Positions 49,101 through 61,669 of a stretch of DNA of 64,000 bases are shown here, piece by piece. The notes beneath the pieces are model-generated. The model saw only the letters and a list, made by a program, of their open reading frames with translations, ran no database searches and was not told the origin of the DNA. The DNA comes from Zygnema cylindricum (taxonomy: Eukaryota; Streptophyta; Zygnematophyceae; Zygnematales; Zygnemataceae). The stretch is taken from assembly GCA_037447655.1 (NCBI GenBank), contig JBBHKE010002628.1, positions 64,314-128,313 on the forward strand. The letters run 5' to 3'. Both the position numbers and the translations under genes were made by a program. The number at the start of each line of letters is the position of its first letter. Positions within the stretch are counted from its first letter, which is position 1.

Positions 49101-52100
49101 TAAGACATGTGTTCATTATAATGCTTGTGCTTATGGAATAATACGATAGGTATACCCATTATGGACCAGTTGGTATCAGATGTGTTAGACCATCAATAAT
49201 TACAAAAAGTTGCTTTAAATTTCCAGAATTTTTCTTGTACTTAATATTAGCACAGCCAGATGATTTTACGGAGCTGACAAATTTCAAAAAATATTTGATG
49301 GATGTCCGCTAAGAGCCCGCTGATGTAAAGTTTTCTGTGCCCTTAACACAGACATCGTCGTATGCAAAAATTTTCAGGCTATGGTGACATCCGTGATGTG
49401 ACGTGTCATGCTCTCCACTGCCTGGCAGTATGCTCTGCTCGGGCCACACTCCTCTCAGGCCAGCCAGGTGAGAGTAACTATCTCAATTCAGAGATTGAGT
49501 GGGAGAGAGGGGGGAGATCAGAGAAAGAGTAAGAGATGAGAGAAAGAGTGGGAGAGAGGAGGGAATCAGAGAAAGAGTGGGAGATGGGGGGGTGTCAGAG
49601 AAAGAGTGGGAGATTGGAGAAGCTGTGGGAGATGAGGAAGAGGGGGAGAGAGGGGCTGGCAGAGGGGAGCCTGCCTTGAACCAGAGGAGAGGGCAAGGCG
49701 GGGAAGAGGAAAGAGATGGAGAGAGGATGGTGGGGGATAGAGGGGAAGAGAGGGGGCCATACAGGTGGCGAGCCAGCCGAGGAAGGGCCTGTCTGAGGGA
49801 GAGTGTGGGCAGGGGAGGGGAGGAGAGGACTCTGGGGGAGGAGAGGGATGAAAGGGAGGCTGAAGGAGCTAGAGTGAACCAAGGAGAGGAGAAAATGCAC
49901 AGAGGACAGTACATCGCATGTATAAGAATAAGAAAGGAGAAATTGGAGAGAGGGAAGGGGATGCTGGATAGGAGACAGGTTAAGGAAGGAGAAGGAAGTG
50001 AATTATGTTAGCGAAGGAGAAGAATGGAAAGGCTAGGAAGAGAGCAGAGCATGTTGAGAATGGGGTGAATGGAGAGAAAAATGTATTTGTACAAGTAGTT
50101 GAATCTTAGAGATCCTTTGCAAGTGTGGGACGAATGAGTACATTTCCTAATAAATTGTTTTTTGGGAAACTGAAGCATGAATCTGTTTGCGATCCTCACT
50201 CTCAACTGCACTTATTTTCTTTTGCTTATGCTAATTGCGTGGATATATTGTGGTTTTCATTTTGTGTTTGCCATAATCTGTGTTGAAATACCGTAATCTT
50301 ATGCCCTACGTTTTCATGGACAGTTGGGAGTCGTAATTTCAAATTGTTTTTATTTACTTTTTTTTTTTAAAATTACATGTGCAGATTGTGACAATGATTG
50401 TGATTTTGTTCTCGCTTCTCAATTAGTTAAAGAGCCATTTCTGGAGGAGGTGAGTGGCAACAATCTTTATACTCAAATGAGACAGATGGTGGGATGTACA
50501 GCAGTAAATAGTAGATTTTGCACTTTCTATACTTGTCTTTGAAGGCATCTTTAGCACAACAGTGTCTTCAGTACAGGTTCTTATGTTCATTTTCTTTCCC
50601 ATTCTTTCCCCGGGATATGATAGGTGCTCTCAATAATACATCTTTTCTTTCTCTCTCTCACTCTCCCTTTCCCTCTCCTTCCTCTCGTTTCTAATGCACA
50701 AAAATGTCCTTACTGTTCTGAGAGCCGCCGCCTGTCCGTCTTTTTTTGACTCTCTCCCTCTCTCCCTTCAGGTGTCATGCATGGCCCGACTCGAACAGCT
50801 GGTGGAGGCCCTCCTGGCTCGCTTGATATCTGCTTCTGATAAACCATTTTCTGTCGAAAATTCTCATTTTGGGTGAGTTATCAGTCAGTTTTCTCATGTA
50901 TTCTTTTGTCTCTTTGTTGCTGTTTTCTTCCTCAGTCCAGCTTCTTAGTATTGTACTCACTCTGGATAACTATTTTCGGAGCTTAGTATCTTTAATCTAT
51001 TTCTTTGGAGACAATCGAAAAAGTTATGTTGGTTAGGGGCAAAGCAATGGGCTAAATATGGATTGCAGCTGATGTGAAAATATCGAACGTGGAAATAGAT
51101 TTTTCAATACAATAATGATGATGAGTAGTCAGGGAGAGAGCGCTGGAGACTGAGGGGGTGGGAGGAAGGAACGGAGAGGAAGTGGGGCGAGAGAGCAAGA
51201 AGAGGGCGTGGGGAGGGCTGAAAGGGAGGCAGGGAAAGGAGGGAGGGAATGGGGGTGGGAACCACTGTTGTGATGAGTATGTTAAAGTTTGAGGGCATGA
51301 CGTCGCCAGTATTCTTAGGTGGGGGTACCATTCTTTTTTCCTTTTTTTCATTTATTTATTTTAACTCGTCACCTTTTTGTTTGATAGTGTAACTTTTGTC
51401 TTTTCCCGAATGACAGGCTGTTCCATGCATATCTGGTTGCAGTCAATCAACGTTCCAAGGCGTTGAAGGAACACTCCAAGACGGCCTCCGTTTCATTCTC
51501 ACGAGTTTGCCTCTCTCTCTTTGGCTCACAGCTGCAATCAGAATGATTGAAAAAATAAGGTGAGTGAGCCAATAATGAGATGTGTTAGAAACCCTTTCCT
51601 GTTAACGAATGCCGTTGTCGTTGTGAGTGTTTGACAAAGGCACTCTCTCTCTTGGTGACTTTCTAGAGGCTATGGAGAAACTAGCACTTTTTAGAAAGCT
51701 AATGGATGTGTCTCCAATGGACCTACACCGCGAATCACAATTGCCTTTAATAACGCTTATTCCGACTGCGCTGAACCCAAAAGCGTTCTGAATACGAGTT
51801 GTTTTTTTCTTAACGCTAAATTTTTGGCGGTTCACAATGCCGACATCGTTTGGACCAGTATAGAATTATTAACGCTACAACAGTCGGCGTACTAATTATT
51901 TCTTGACGCTAATTGTGATTCACAATGTAGCATTGGAAGTTGGCATTTGTTTCTGACGCGTCAGTGCAGTTTCACGGTCATTGGCCATGCATTTTACATA
52001 CTACAAATAGACCTCAAGGCCCAAGGTTTTTAGGCTTTTTAAATTTTTGTTTCATTTTTCTATTTGAGAAATAGAATATAGCTGGAAGAACAAAAAGTTA

Positions 52101-55100
52101 CTCCTTACATTTATATTAGAGTTAGTGAATTATTAACGTTAAAGCGAATTTGGTATTAACTACAAAATATTATGCTTTGCCACGTGGCTCATCCTGGTCC
52201 AGTTAATTAAATAGTGTTATTAATGCTGATTTATGATTTCCGGTCAAAACACACACTCTAATGATAATTTTGGATGTGCATTATGCAAATGATATATAAT
52301 GATTTTGCAATTTTATCAAGGTGCTATGGCCTTGAATTCTAATAGGAGCCCTAGAGACTTCGACTTTTCTAGGAAATTTATGGGAAGCTATGTTGCAAAA
52401 TCAACAAAGAGCTTCAATATTTGTCTCATTTCTGTGTGACTATATACAAGCTAAGCAGCTCGAGAGACCTAAAAGTCTAACCTGAAATGCAGAAATAAGT
52501 TGTTTTCGATGGTGAATTATGGGCAGGGGGGGGCTTTTTTCAAATGCCGATATTCGGGCTTTTTGTTGGATGCTAAAAAAGCTTACATCATCTCTATCCT
52601 CGCTGTTTACAAGGTTCGTAAACTGATTCCCGATGGGGCGTTCCACCGTTCAAAATACAGTCTAAGCACAGATCTGCATCTAGTCTTTTGTCTTCATGTG
52701 AAGAAAATTTGTTTTACAGGAGTAACATGCATCTGGCTATTTTTTTTTTTTCAAAGCACAGATTTGTTTTTGAATTTGTTCCTTAGAATTAAATATTCAC
52801 GAGGCAGGATATGATGCAACCAAAGGACGCTAAAAAACTCAAGTATACTTTCTGAAAAATTGTTTGAAGCTTCTGTGCAATTTCTATCCTCTTGTCATCT
52901 CCTCCAGGCCTTCACCGTCTACTGATTTTGATTTCTCTAGGAACTTGGATGATGTGGAGAAGAGTTTTTCAAAATTCCCTGGAATTCTATGCCCATTTCC
53001 GTTGTTTGTTTCCACAAATCCCACATATGGTCTCGGATTGACCGCAGGCCAAGCCTGGAGGGTGCTAGTTTCATCCGGGGTTCTTGAGGATGTAGGAAAG
53101 TTTCTCCTCGATTTTCCCTATTGCAATTTCACAAGCAACCAAACAGTTGGTGAAGGAAAACAAGAAGAACAGACACTTAAATGTATGGCTGGATTGGAAC
53201 TATGGAAAGTAGTTCTGGTGACAGCTAAGTATGCCATAGATCAGCCCAACATATGGCGTCAGTTTGGTGCACTCCTTGGATCCCGTTTATCAATACGGGT
53301 GAGTGTTTTCTGTTACATTTTTGTTGCTCAGTTTTGGTTACCTGTCAGTGGTTTTTGTATGGACTTTTTTAGTTTTCTCTGCGTTTGCATATAACTTCTC
53401 AATGATATTAGGTGTCACTGTAAAATCATGAAGGTGGGGAAGATGCGTACATGAGTTCTTATCTGCTTGTATGCATAGTTGACTATAAGAGTCGGCTAGT
53501 TGAAGTCCTCAGTAAATGCATCTGACGTACAGTTGCATCAGTATGAATTCTCCATCAGGGCAAAGAACAAGCATGAAAAGTATGCTGACCTTGGCATTAA
53601 AGTTTGTACCTGTATTAATTGGTTCGTTGGTCTGGCTGCCCATCTGTCCAGCTGCTTCCTGGCTGGCAGGGGCAGCAGAGTTGGTACAAAGTACACTGCC
53701 CTTGGATGGTAGTAAATCTTGCACCTGTGTTCTTTGCTTCATTTGTTTGTCGTACCGTACGTCTGGCTGACGCCTGGCTGGCTGACAGTGGAGGAGCATG
53801 TTTGGCAGTTTTTTGACTTACGGTTGCATTATTCATTCTTCATCAGGGCAGAGATCAAGAATGGAAAGTTGATTGCCCTTGAATGGCATTAAAGCTTGTG
53901 CCTGTGGTGATTGGTTTAGGGCCGGGCGCTGGAGGAGCGTGTGTGGCATGCAGCGGCAGAGCAGCTGCAGGAGGTGGAGGAAGCCAGGCTGGCTGCGGTG
54001 CTCCTGGAGGTGCTGCTGCTTATGGGCAAGGTTAGTCCATCCATCTCTCTCACCTCCCTCTCTCCCTCCCTCCTTCCCTCCCTCCTCCCTCCCTCCCTCC
54101 GCCACCTGTCCCTCTCCCTGCGTTCTTAGTGGGATTTGTGGATATTTCCTTCGCCTATGTTCAAATTGGTTCTACAATCAAAGTAAAGGAACTTAAAGGA
54201 AAGGAAAGAAAAGTATGTCATGTGGGCCGAAAACCCAAACTGATCACTTTGTAAAATACTCTGGCTCACATTGAACAGTGTGGAGAACTTAACTAATGGC
54301 ATACTCCAAAGTTTTAGTGATTTTGTTTGGACAATGGAATCAGCTTGAATTAATATTACTGAGGATGATTTTTTTTTCTGAGAACATCTGCGCATGTACT
54401 AGTGCCCTTTACAAAGAAACCACACTCATTTGGAGTTCTGTCTAACAATTTCAAACGAAATCTGTGTAAAAACAAACGGGTGTATCATGTCAAAATTGTA
54501 TAATGTTTTTAATCTTTGTCCATTCTTTATCTATTTTGAAGCTTCTCTGTGCTTTTTTTTGGGCTGAATTGTGCTTATGAGCGTCCTTTTGATGGTGTTA
54601 TTCTTGTAAATTATATTTCTTAGTTAGTATAATGAATTGTTCTTGCCATCAACAGGTACTGGAGAGGAAGCCAGTGGCCTTTTTTTTCACAGCCTCAATG
54701 AAATGTTTTAGGCGCTGCACAGATACGAACTCGTCTAGAATCGCCACATCACCGACTTCAAAATCTAAAGAAAAACCAATATCGGTTTCATCATATGTCC
54801 AAGTAAGCCTGTAAATTTGTATTGTGTTGAAACACTTTTTTGAAGAGTCAGCTTGCCTTTCTCTGTTGTAATTCTACAAATCAAGCCAGATTTTTTTGGA
54901 TTTACTGCTGTGTTTTTGTTTGGTTTCCCTTCAGTTTTTGGAAGAAGCTTTGGCCTTAATGCCTATTGATGAGGCCATGACCACCGTTGGATATCTTTTG
55001 TACGCGTTGTCACATCTCAAATCTTATAATACAAGTGGCAAGCTTTCTGAGGACCATACAGAGCTGCTTTTGAGTGTGGACATCTGGGAAGCTGTAAGCG

Positions 55101-57658
55101 CAGTTCAGCATCGACCTGCTTTCAATTTTCCAATTGCAAAGATCTTTTAATAAGTCTCTTGTCCACTGCATTGTTCATAAAAACGAGGACCAGGTTTATG
55201 TCTGAAACTAGTCTTCAAGGTTCAGTTCTGTCCCCGGTTCAGTCCTTCATCCAGAATTTCAACTGCGGCCATTGCAGCACTTGTTTCTATACTGGTTTCC
55301 GAACCCTGGTTTCAGTTGTTGAGTGCTTGTTTCACGCTTTGCCTCTATACTTGTTTTTTTCCACTGCATTGGATCTTTTTCTGTTGGTTTTCTTTCTGGG
55401 GTCCAAACAGACCAGAACAGTTTCAAGAACATTCCAGATCGTAGCTCACGCTGTTGGCAAAAAACAGCTAAATTTCTGTCAGTTTAAGCCTCACCACACT
55501 GCCATGTGTACAAAAGAATTTGAAAGTTCAATCCTTAGTGATAATAGCAGAGAGTCCACTGTTGAAATTGTATAAATATATCATGGTGTAGAAAAGATAT
55601 AATAATCATACCGTACACACACAGACACACACAATGCCTAAGTTATATTTTCTAACTAACTAATGAACATATACCGCCATAAAACTGATATCAGTCTGGT
55701 GTGTCTGGTCTGGTTAGTTTGACTGTAGACCAGATTGGGTTCTATTTCCCACAAAAGTTAAGCGTGGACCTCCCTCTCAAGAGAACCAAAATAGGTCTAG
55801 AGAAATATTGAAACCATAGTTTGTCTTGTGGGAATCCTTTTAGGGTATGGAATTCTATAGTTTGTTTTAGAGTTCTGACACATTCTCTACTTGGAGTGTA
55901 GCCGTGAGTACAAAAGAAATGATAGGATTTTTTTGCTTTTGCAGGCCTTTAGCACCCTGGTATCTCCGATTAAAGACTTTTTGCTCCATGGAAACCTCCG
56001 ATCAGCTGTGCAACTTTATGGCTCTCTTCTCACAGTTTTACGGGAATTTGGGAGGTCGATCCATGCTACCAGAGACCCGAATGACGAGGAGAAGAGATCT
56101 CTCTGTTATAAGCGGTGTGAGTCTGTCCCTTGGTTGCTTACCTCTTTCTAAAAGTTTACTATGTAACAAGTCAGTGTAGAGGTACAAACTTGATCTATAG
56201 ATGATTGTTTCTGATCCTCATTTGTTTGTTGTAGACAGGAGCCTTCCTACCATGTTAGCCAGTGGACCTACCTGTCTTGCAGCCTTGGCTGCCTCATTGC
56301 AACTTGCTCTCCGCCAGAGAGACGGCGCAGAAATGCGTGACCTATTGGCTGAGACTATCGCTTGTAAGAGATTGATGTACGCTCTGTGGTACGATTATAT
56401 GGAATATGCGACTGATATCAGAAAGGTAGGCCGAAAGAGCTTGTAAAAAGTACAAGGGCGCGTCTATCTTTTCTTTAGATTGTGTGTTTGCATGTTTTTT
56501 TGTGGTGGTAAGTACTTCAAAGGATGAGGAAATGCTGACATTTTTAATCCCGAAGATTACCCTTGTTTTCAGTTCGTCTGGAAGGGTCATCATGCTGTCG
56601 GTTGCCTGTGGAGAGTAAGTATTGGCGTCACAAATGCCTCAGGGAAACCTTAAAAACCACTCGTGAAAGCATCATTGTGAAGCATGTGTCTCTGCTATCC
56701 TGGTGGCAATTATTCGCTTAGATTGACAGAAAAAGCACTGTTCATTGCACTGCATAAGTTGAAATTCTTTTTTTCGTTGGTACTGTGGTCAGTCTTATCT
56801 CTGTGGTGAAAGCTTGAAGTAAACTGTACATTATTTACACTACTTAATGTTCAGGGGCCAAAAAAAAGCAGCACCAATTTAGTGCTATTGATGCTAATAG
56901 CGGTTCACGGTGTAGCTTGCTGACCTGTTCATGTCAGTCCGTTAATGGGGGAGAATACTTTAAAAGACTACCTTCCTGTAAACACTGGGGTGATTTAAAA
57001 GCAAAAGCATGACCTGCATCTTCATCGGTAACTTGAAGCCTAAAGCTTCGACTCTTCCATTATGTTTGTTGTCTTAGTGGTTTTGACTTCCATGATTTTC
57101 CTTCGCTGTCAGCTACCGATCACTGTTTTGCTATGACTTTTAGACCTAACTTCTCATTCAACCCCTCATCTCGAATGTAAACCTCTGCATCCTGAGTTTG
57201 GGGATTCAATCTGACTCGGTTTTAAAAGAGACCACGGAGTCTTTTGCTGTGCCCCTCCTTCTTTCTTTCCTTCCTGTCCCTCCCTCCCTCCCTCCCTCTT
57301 ACCCGCCCTCCTCTCCCTGCCTCCCTCCACTCTGCAGGAAGAGCACTTTGGCCTTCTTGCTGAGGTGAAGGCTGCCTTGAGTGCCCTCTCATTGGCTGCC
57401 AGAGATGTTGGAAGGCAGTTGCCTGACGGCCCGCCCACTATTCAGCAGAAGGCGGTCGACTTTCTTTCCCCAGTCCTGACAGCTGTTGCTTTGGATGAAA
57501 GACACGAAGTCTTCGAGCCAGTCGATTACCATGTAATCAGCCACATTGACTGCTATGACGACGATCTATGTCGTTTTTACTCGACCGGAAATGTGAAGAA
57601 TTCAGAAAAGCCATCAATCGTTCTCTCGGGAAAGGAATGGCCAAGGAGAAATGAATGA
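40604..57658 (+). CDS. 24-exon gene, 1226-residue protein of unknown family
   Basis: Exons: 40604-40757, 41129-41266, 41678-41840, 42431-42593, 42925-43002, 43078-43230, 44351-44495, 44664-44824, 45458-45628, 45843-46013, 47282-47470, 48308-48401, 49378-49467, 50385-50449, 50772-50872, 51443-51559, 52908-53298, 53920-54030, 54656-54802, 54935-55093, 55945-56114, 56239-56425, 56573-56614, 57338-57658. All join in phase with GT-AG introns and sum to 1227 codons including the TGA. The protein is mostly helical and leucine-rich (SLGAYSLLALARLCPDLL, KETAIAGLHLLATAAPYLSE, PTCLAALAASLQLALRQRDG), which suggests a HEAT/ARM-like solenoid. No catalytic motif, signal peptide or convincing membrane segment was seen. 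The start is uncertain. Acceptors of exons 2, 5, 6 and 16 were chosen by phase. I do not recognise the family. Confidence 0.82.
40797..41080. repeat. (TTGTA)n-like repeat in intron 1
   Basis: Degenerate TTGTA/TTGTG pentamers over nearly 300 bp. They create apparent Val-Leu-Tyr-Cys-Ile frames that are not genes. Confidence 0.9.
43401..43502. repeat. (CCATCT)n then (CT)n microsatellite in intron 6
   Basis: Four CCATCT hexamers followed by about 35 CT units. Confidence 0.95.
45029..45242. mobile_element. MITE, CACCG family, in intron 8 of the 24-exon gene
   Basis: Left end CACCGCCAATCGTTATTAG, right end CTAATAACGATTGGCGGTG: a perfect 19-bp inverted repeat. TA on both sides. 214 bp. Confidence 0.9.
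46042..46128. repeat. (TA)n microsatellite in intron 10
   Basis: About 43 uninterrupted TA units. Confidence 0.97.
46334..46490. mobile_element. MITE remnant, CACCG-related sub-family, intron 10
   Basis: The right end CTCAAATAGCGATGGACGGTG before TA is clear. The left end is decayed and its position is approximate. Shares TTTTTTGACCCAAAA and AATTCACTAACTC with the copy at 58.75-58.92 kb. Confidence 0.55.
46870..47007. mobile_element. MITE remnant, intron 10
   Basis: The right end CTCTAATTGTGATGGCAGTG is followed by TA. The left end is approximate. Confidence 0.45.
51726..51927. mobile_element. MITE, CACCG family, intron 16
   Basis: Left end CACCGCGAATCACAATTG, right end CTAATTGTGATTCACAATG, TA on both sides (51724-51725, 51928-51929). 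Confidence 0.75.
56860..56912. mobile_element. MITE right-end fragment, intron 23
   Basis: GCTAATAGCGGTTCACGGTG followed by TA. The left boundary was not found, so only the recognisable part is given. Confidence 0.45.
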
Positions 57659-58750
57659 GGTACTAAATAATGGAATGTCTGGAAACCTTTTGCGTGTACC
57701 TGTGTACATATGTGGTCTCTCTGTACATTTAGTTTGTCAAGAATAGGTGTAAGGTCTTTTTGTATAGGACTTTCACTTTTCCCCACACTGCAGGTTGAAG
57801 AAAGGTTGTTTTGTCCTTTTGATTGTTTTGTCCATTTTTTTTGTCATCTAAGCTTCAGGTGTCAGGATGTATGTGTTGCAAGTTAATATTTTGTTTTGGT
57901 TTCTTGTATTGAGACCCACACAATATATCTGACGCAGAGGAAAATGATATTTACTGTGCCTTTCATATGATGACGATAAATAATAATAAGCTCTGTGAAA
58001 ACCGCGCAACAGTAAAAGATCTGAGTGCGTGGGATCAAAAGAAAGGAAAAGGCCAGATTGGAAGCTAAAATCCCTTTTATGGTAACTCATATGACATGAG
58101 GATGATAGTGAATGTTTGTGAGTTCGTGTTTCCGAAGACCGTTTTGTACATATAGTGCAGTGAATAGATGGTTTCCTCTTTCCTCTGGATGCAAGTTTAT
58201 CCAAAAGTTTTCAAGGTCCCAACATGAAAGCTTATTGTCAGCTGTCCAATGTCCAGTTCTATTTTGAATTTCACCTGCGTGAATTTATTTAGGTACCTGT
58301 TTAACTCAATCAAAACACTGCAATTAACCACGCCCGATGTGGACTGCAGTGACTGTGTGGACTCTAAATGGTCATGTCCTTACGTTTCTGAGTAGGGAGA
58401 GAGAGAGAGAGGGAGACACTATGATGCAATGGAGAGAATGCCCCACGTACATTGAAAATGTGGAAACAAGTGCTGTAAATGGTCGCCACCAATACTGGTA
58501 CACTTTTCTCCAACCGCTGGATGAAGTGGGTTTGGGTATCTAATATGCAGCAGAAGAACAAAACTTTTGGAGGGGGGAATCCAAATCTTTTTCTGTTTTC
58601 ATGTGAGAATTTGCACATAAAAAATTATGCAATGTTAATGTTTCTTATAGATTTACCAAGGATACGTTTCTCTTTAGTTGTGAAAAGCGCCGTACTGCAC
58701 GCAATAGACACTTGGTATAGCATTCTTGACATACCATCTACTCGATTTCA
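57659..58750. other. 3' UTR and downstream region
   Basis: T-rich and AT-rich sequence after the stop. Possible poly(A)-signal-like AATAATAATAAG lies near 57980. No gene seen. Confidence 0.4.
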
Positions 58751-58754
58751 TTAC

Positions 58755-58922
58755 TCTAATTCAATCTAGTGTTTTTTTGACCCAAAAAAACATGTAGTGT
58801 TAATAACGCTATTTAAGTATGTAGCCCCAAAAGAGCAACGCTGCAAAAGGTAATTTTGTGCAATTAATTCTAAAACAGTATTAACACCACTAATTCACTA
58901 ACTCTAATAGTGATGGGCGGTT
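58755..58922. mobile_element. MITE remnant, CACCG-related sub-family
   Basis: Contains TTTTTTTGACCCAAAA and ends CTCTAATAGTGATGGGCGGT. The left end is approximate. Confidence 0.5.
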
Positions 58923-59756
58923 TAGTGTGGCGGCTACTGCCGGTTTTATTGTTGTATGAAAACCGACGAGGACACGGTACACAGTACAGGAAGAACTTTT
59001 GGTAACAGGTGTACAATCAGAGTAATGACCCCAGATTGTTCAAGTTTGAACACTTCATTCTTGTGATCAATTTTTGCCAATAATTTGAATCGGGGAATGG
59101 CGAAATAGTCACATATTCCTAAAACTGTCGTCTTTGTGTATGTATAGGACATGTGGGCTTGCCGATATGGTCTTACATAATACTATACTGTCCTTGCAGG
59201 TATGCAACACTCATGTTTGGTTGGTGATGTTTTATGCAATAATATGTAGCTTGGACACTGTGAATTGTCTATGAGTGTTAATAGCATTATGGCAGAGACG
59301 AACATTAGAACAAATAGTGAGGACAGCAACCCACTTCTTTAAGTGATTTGGCAGTATTCGAGTTACACACGTTGTTTTTGGTCAGTCTAACCCGCTACTA
59401 GGATGTTTTCTTGGCAAATAAATCGTATTCCTTTCTTTATCATAAATCTCCATCGTCTTTCTCAAGTTGTTGGTTCTTGCTGAACCTAGGGACATAAGAG
59501 TACATCTATGAGAGCTATACTTAAAGTTTTCCATAATGACCAAAAGTTGCGTTTTTTTTTTCTTGTTTTCTATATGATTTCTTTTTCCCTTTTGTCTGAA
59601 GCCAACCGTATCCACCAAGGATGTGTCTTTGTGCATGGTTTTCATTATCTGAAATCTTTTAATAAGCCCTAATTCATTTTAACATGATGTAATATGATAT
59701 TGTGCCTATTTCGGTGTAAACAACTGCTAGATGGTCAAAATGTGCACCGAGAACTA
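58923..59756. other. AT-rich intergenic sequence
   Basis: No supported gene or repeat. The minus-strand frame of 87 codons at 59382-59645 lacks splice or motif support. Confidence 0.4.
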
Positions 59757-59973
59757 CACCGCGCATCGTTATTAGTGTTATTAACTCTAATTTGGGTTCT
59801 TAAAATCTTGATTTTTTTCCGCAATTAGTATACATGATTTTCGAAATTAAATTAGCAACGCTATTTAAGGACGTGGACCATAATCTGCCACGTTTCTGGC
59901 ACTAAATTAGAATCAATAACACTTTTTTTTTTTTACGCTATTTAAACTTTGACACTAATAACGATGCGCGGTG
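59757..59973. mobile_element. MITE, CACCG family, 217 bp
   Basis: Left end CACCGCGCATCGTTATTAG and right end CTAATAACGATGCGCGGTG form a perfect 19-bp inverted repeat flanked by TA. Confidence 0.92.
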
Positions 59974-61669
59974 TAGTAGCAAGTTGGGTGCTTTTTTTGT
60001 GATAGAGTTAGTGCAAGTTTACGTGCACAACTTTGAACTTTGAACAGCTGTTTCACTCGGGTGGTTCCTAGCTAAATTAAACGCAACTCTTGTTGTGGTA
60101 TATTAGGTTAGCGGTAGCTTGTTATTACATCGACAAAGGTGTAAATTTTATTGTTGGTTCCATTATATTAAACACATGTTTTATTTTTTGTTTTGAAAGC
60201 TGTTATATACAAGTTTGTGCAAGCTTCATTTTTTCTTAATTACGTGTAAATAATCATTAAGATCGGTCGCAGGTGTAAATGTCCGTACAGCTCATGACTC
60301 AAGGAGGCACGGTTAGTAACTTACGCATTGGGCATCAAATTTGAGATTTGTGACATTCGGGAAAATGAGGATCTGGCTGTCAAAACCTCTTTCCGAGCCT
60401 GTAGGTCGTCAATTAGCCTCAAAGCATTGTCCAAAACGACAAATCAAAAACGTAAGTGAGAAAACCGATATTCACACATGCGACAGCTAATGCTGCTCGC
60501 TTGAAGAGTACGATTGAAATCGACGGTATGGATTGTGCTACTTCCCATCGGACGGCTAGAGCTGGTCAGAGATCCTAGTCAAGGGCCAGTTGACGGATCA
60601 GACAGATACTGTACCGCACGGATTATCTTGAAAAGTATGGTAAAAGACGAAGTATAAAGTACTTATAGACAAGGAAGGACTTCTAGATTGGATACGGTCT
60701 GTCGTTTCACTTTTGGAGGATACTTTCACTTTAAATCTTTTTGAGTGCCAACAGCCCAACACCCTTTGGAACCGAATTAAGATATTTTCAGTGCAAGGCA
60801 ACTTAACCTGGAAGTACATAATGCAGTCTTGCATATTTAGAGCTGAGCCAAATTGCCATTTTCTGTTCCTCTTGTAGCCATTGTTCTCACGGTGAGGTGA
60901 ACTTGACATTGTTGTACTCTCAGGAGACTACGGAGCTTGAGAGATGGCTTTAATTCAACTGAAGGATGGCGCCGCTCTACACTTGCATCATTCTCGCTGC
61001 TGTGACTCTGTAAACGACAAACTTGAAAAACAGCAATAGTTGCTCAATTTTAATGAATTTTCGCATGTTTTGTTTGAGTCAGGGATGATTATAATCTAAG
61101 CTTAGGAGTAAATCTTGCAGACGTTAGACTGAACAACGAAAACTTATCGTCCTGTTTAAGAAATAAATTCCTACCCGCACATAACTCAAGTGAAGAAATA
61201 ATAGTATCTTGCATTGTGAGGATCTCATGTTGTCGTTTTTAACAATTTTTTTGTTTTTATGCATTGCTTACAACATTCTAAAGAGTCCATAGACAAAAGC
61301 AGAAACACGCTTAACCTTGCTGTAACAAAAGTCACACGGAACATATGGCAGAAAGGAAGGTTTGAGAACAAATTGGGCAGAGATATGGCTCCTGCAACAG
61401 TTCGTGAGTGTTGTCAAAAAGCCATAGAGTTATTATATTTTTGAGTTTTCACTCTAATTTTGAGGTTAAATTGTACAATTTGTACAGTTTTCTGACGGTT
61501 ACTAGTAAAACTGTTTGATTCGCTTTCAACATGAGGGTAAATCACTGAATTTCTCTCCTGCGTTATCCTATGCTGTGTAACAGCCATAAGGATGTTTTTT
61601 GTGACGCCAGTTGTCACAATTTATCTCTTTCTTATGTTGTGACCAATCAGCATCGGGTTTGTTTGACAG
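59974..61669. other. Intergenic region upstream of the pyruvate-kinase-like gene
   Basis: An ATG followed by a consensus GTGAGT donor at about 61388-61412 (MAPATV) could be a first coding exon, but its phase does not fit the exon at 61670. Nothing else recognised. Confidence 0.35.

Noticed and set aside
40604-57658. Identity of the 24-exon gene as RST1/focadhesin, MED33, Integrator subunit 7 or rotatin
   Set aside because: I compared remembered stretches of these proteins and found no convincing block match, so no name is given.
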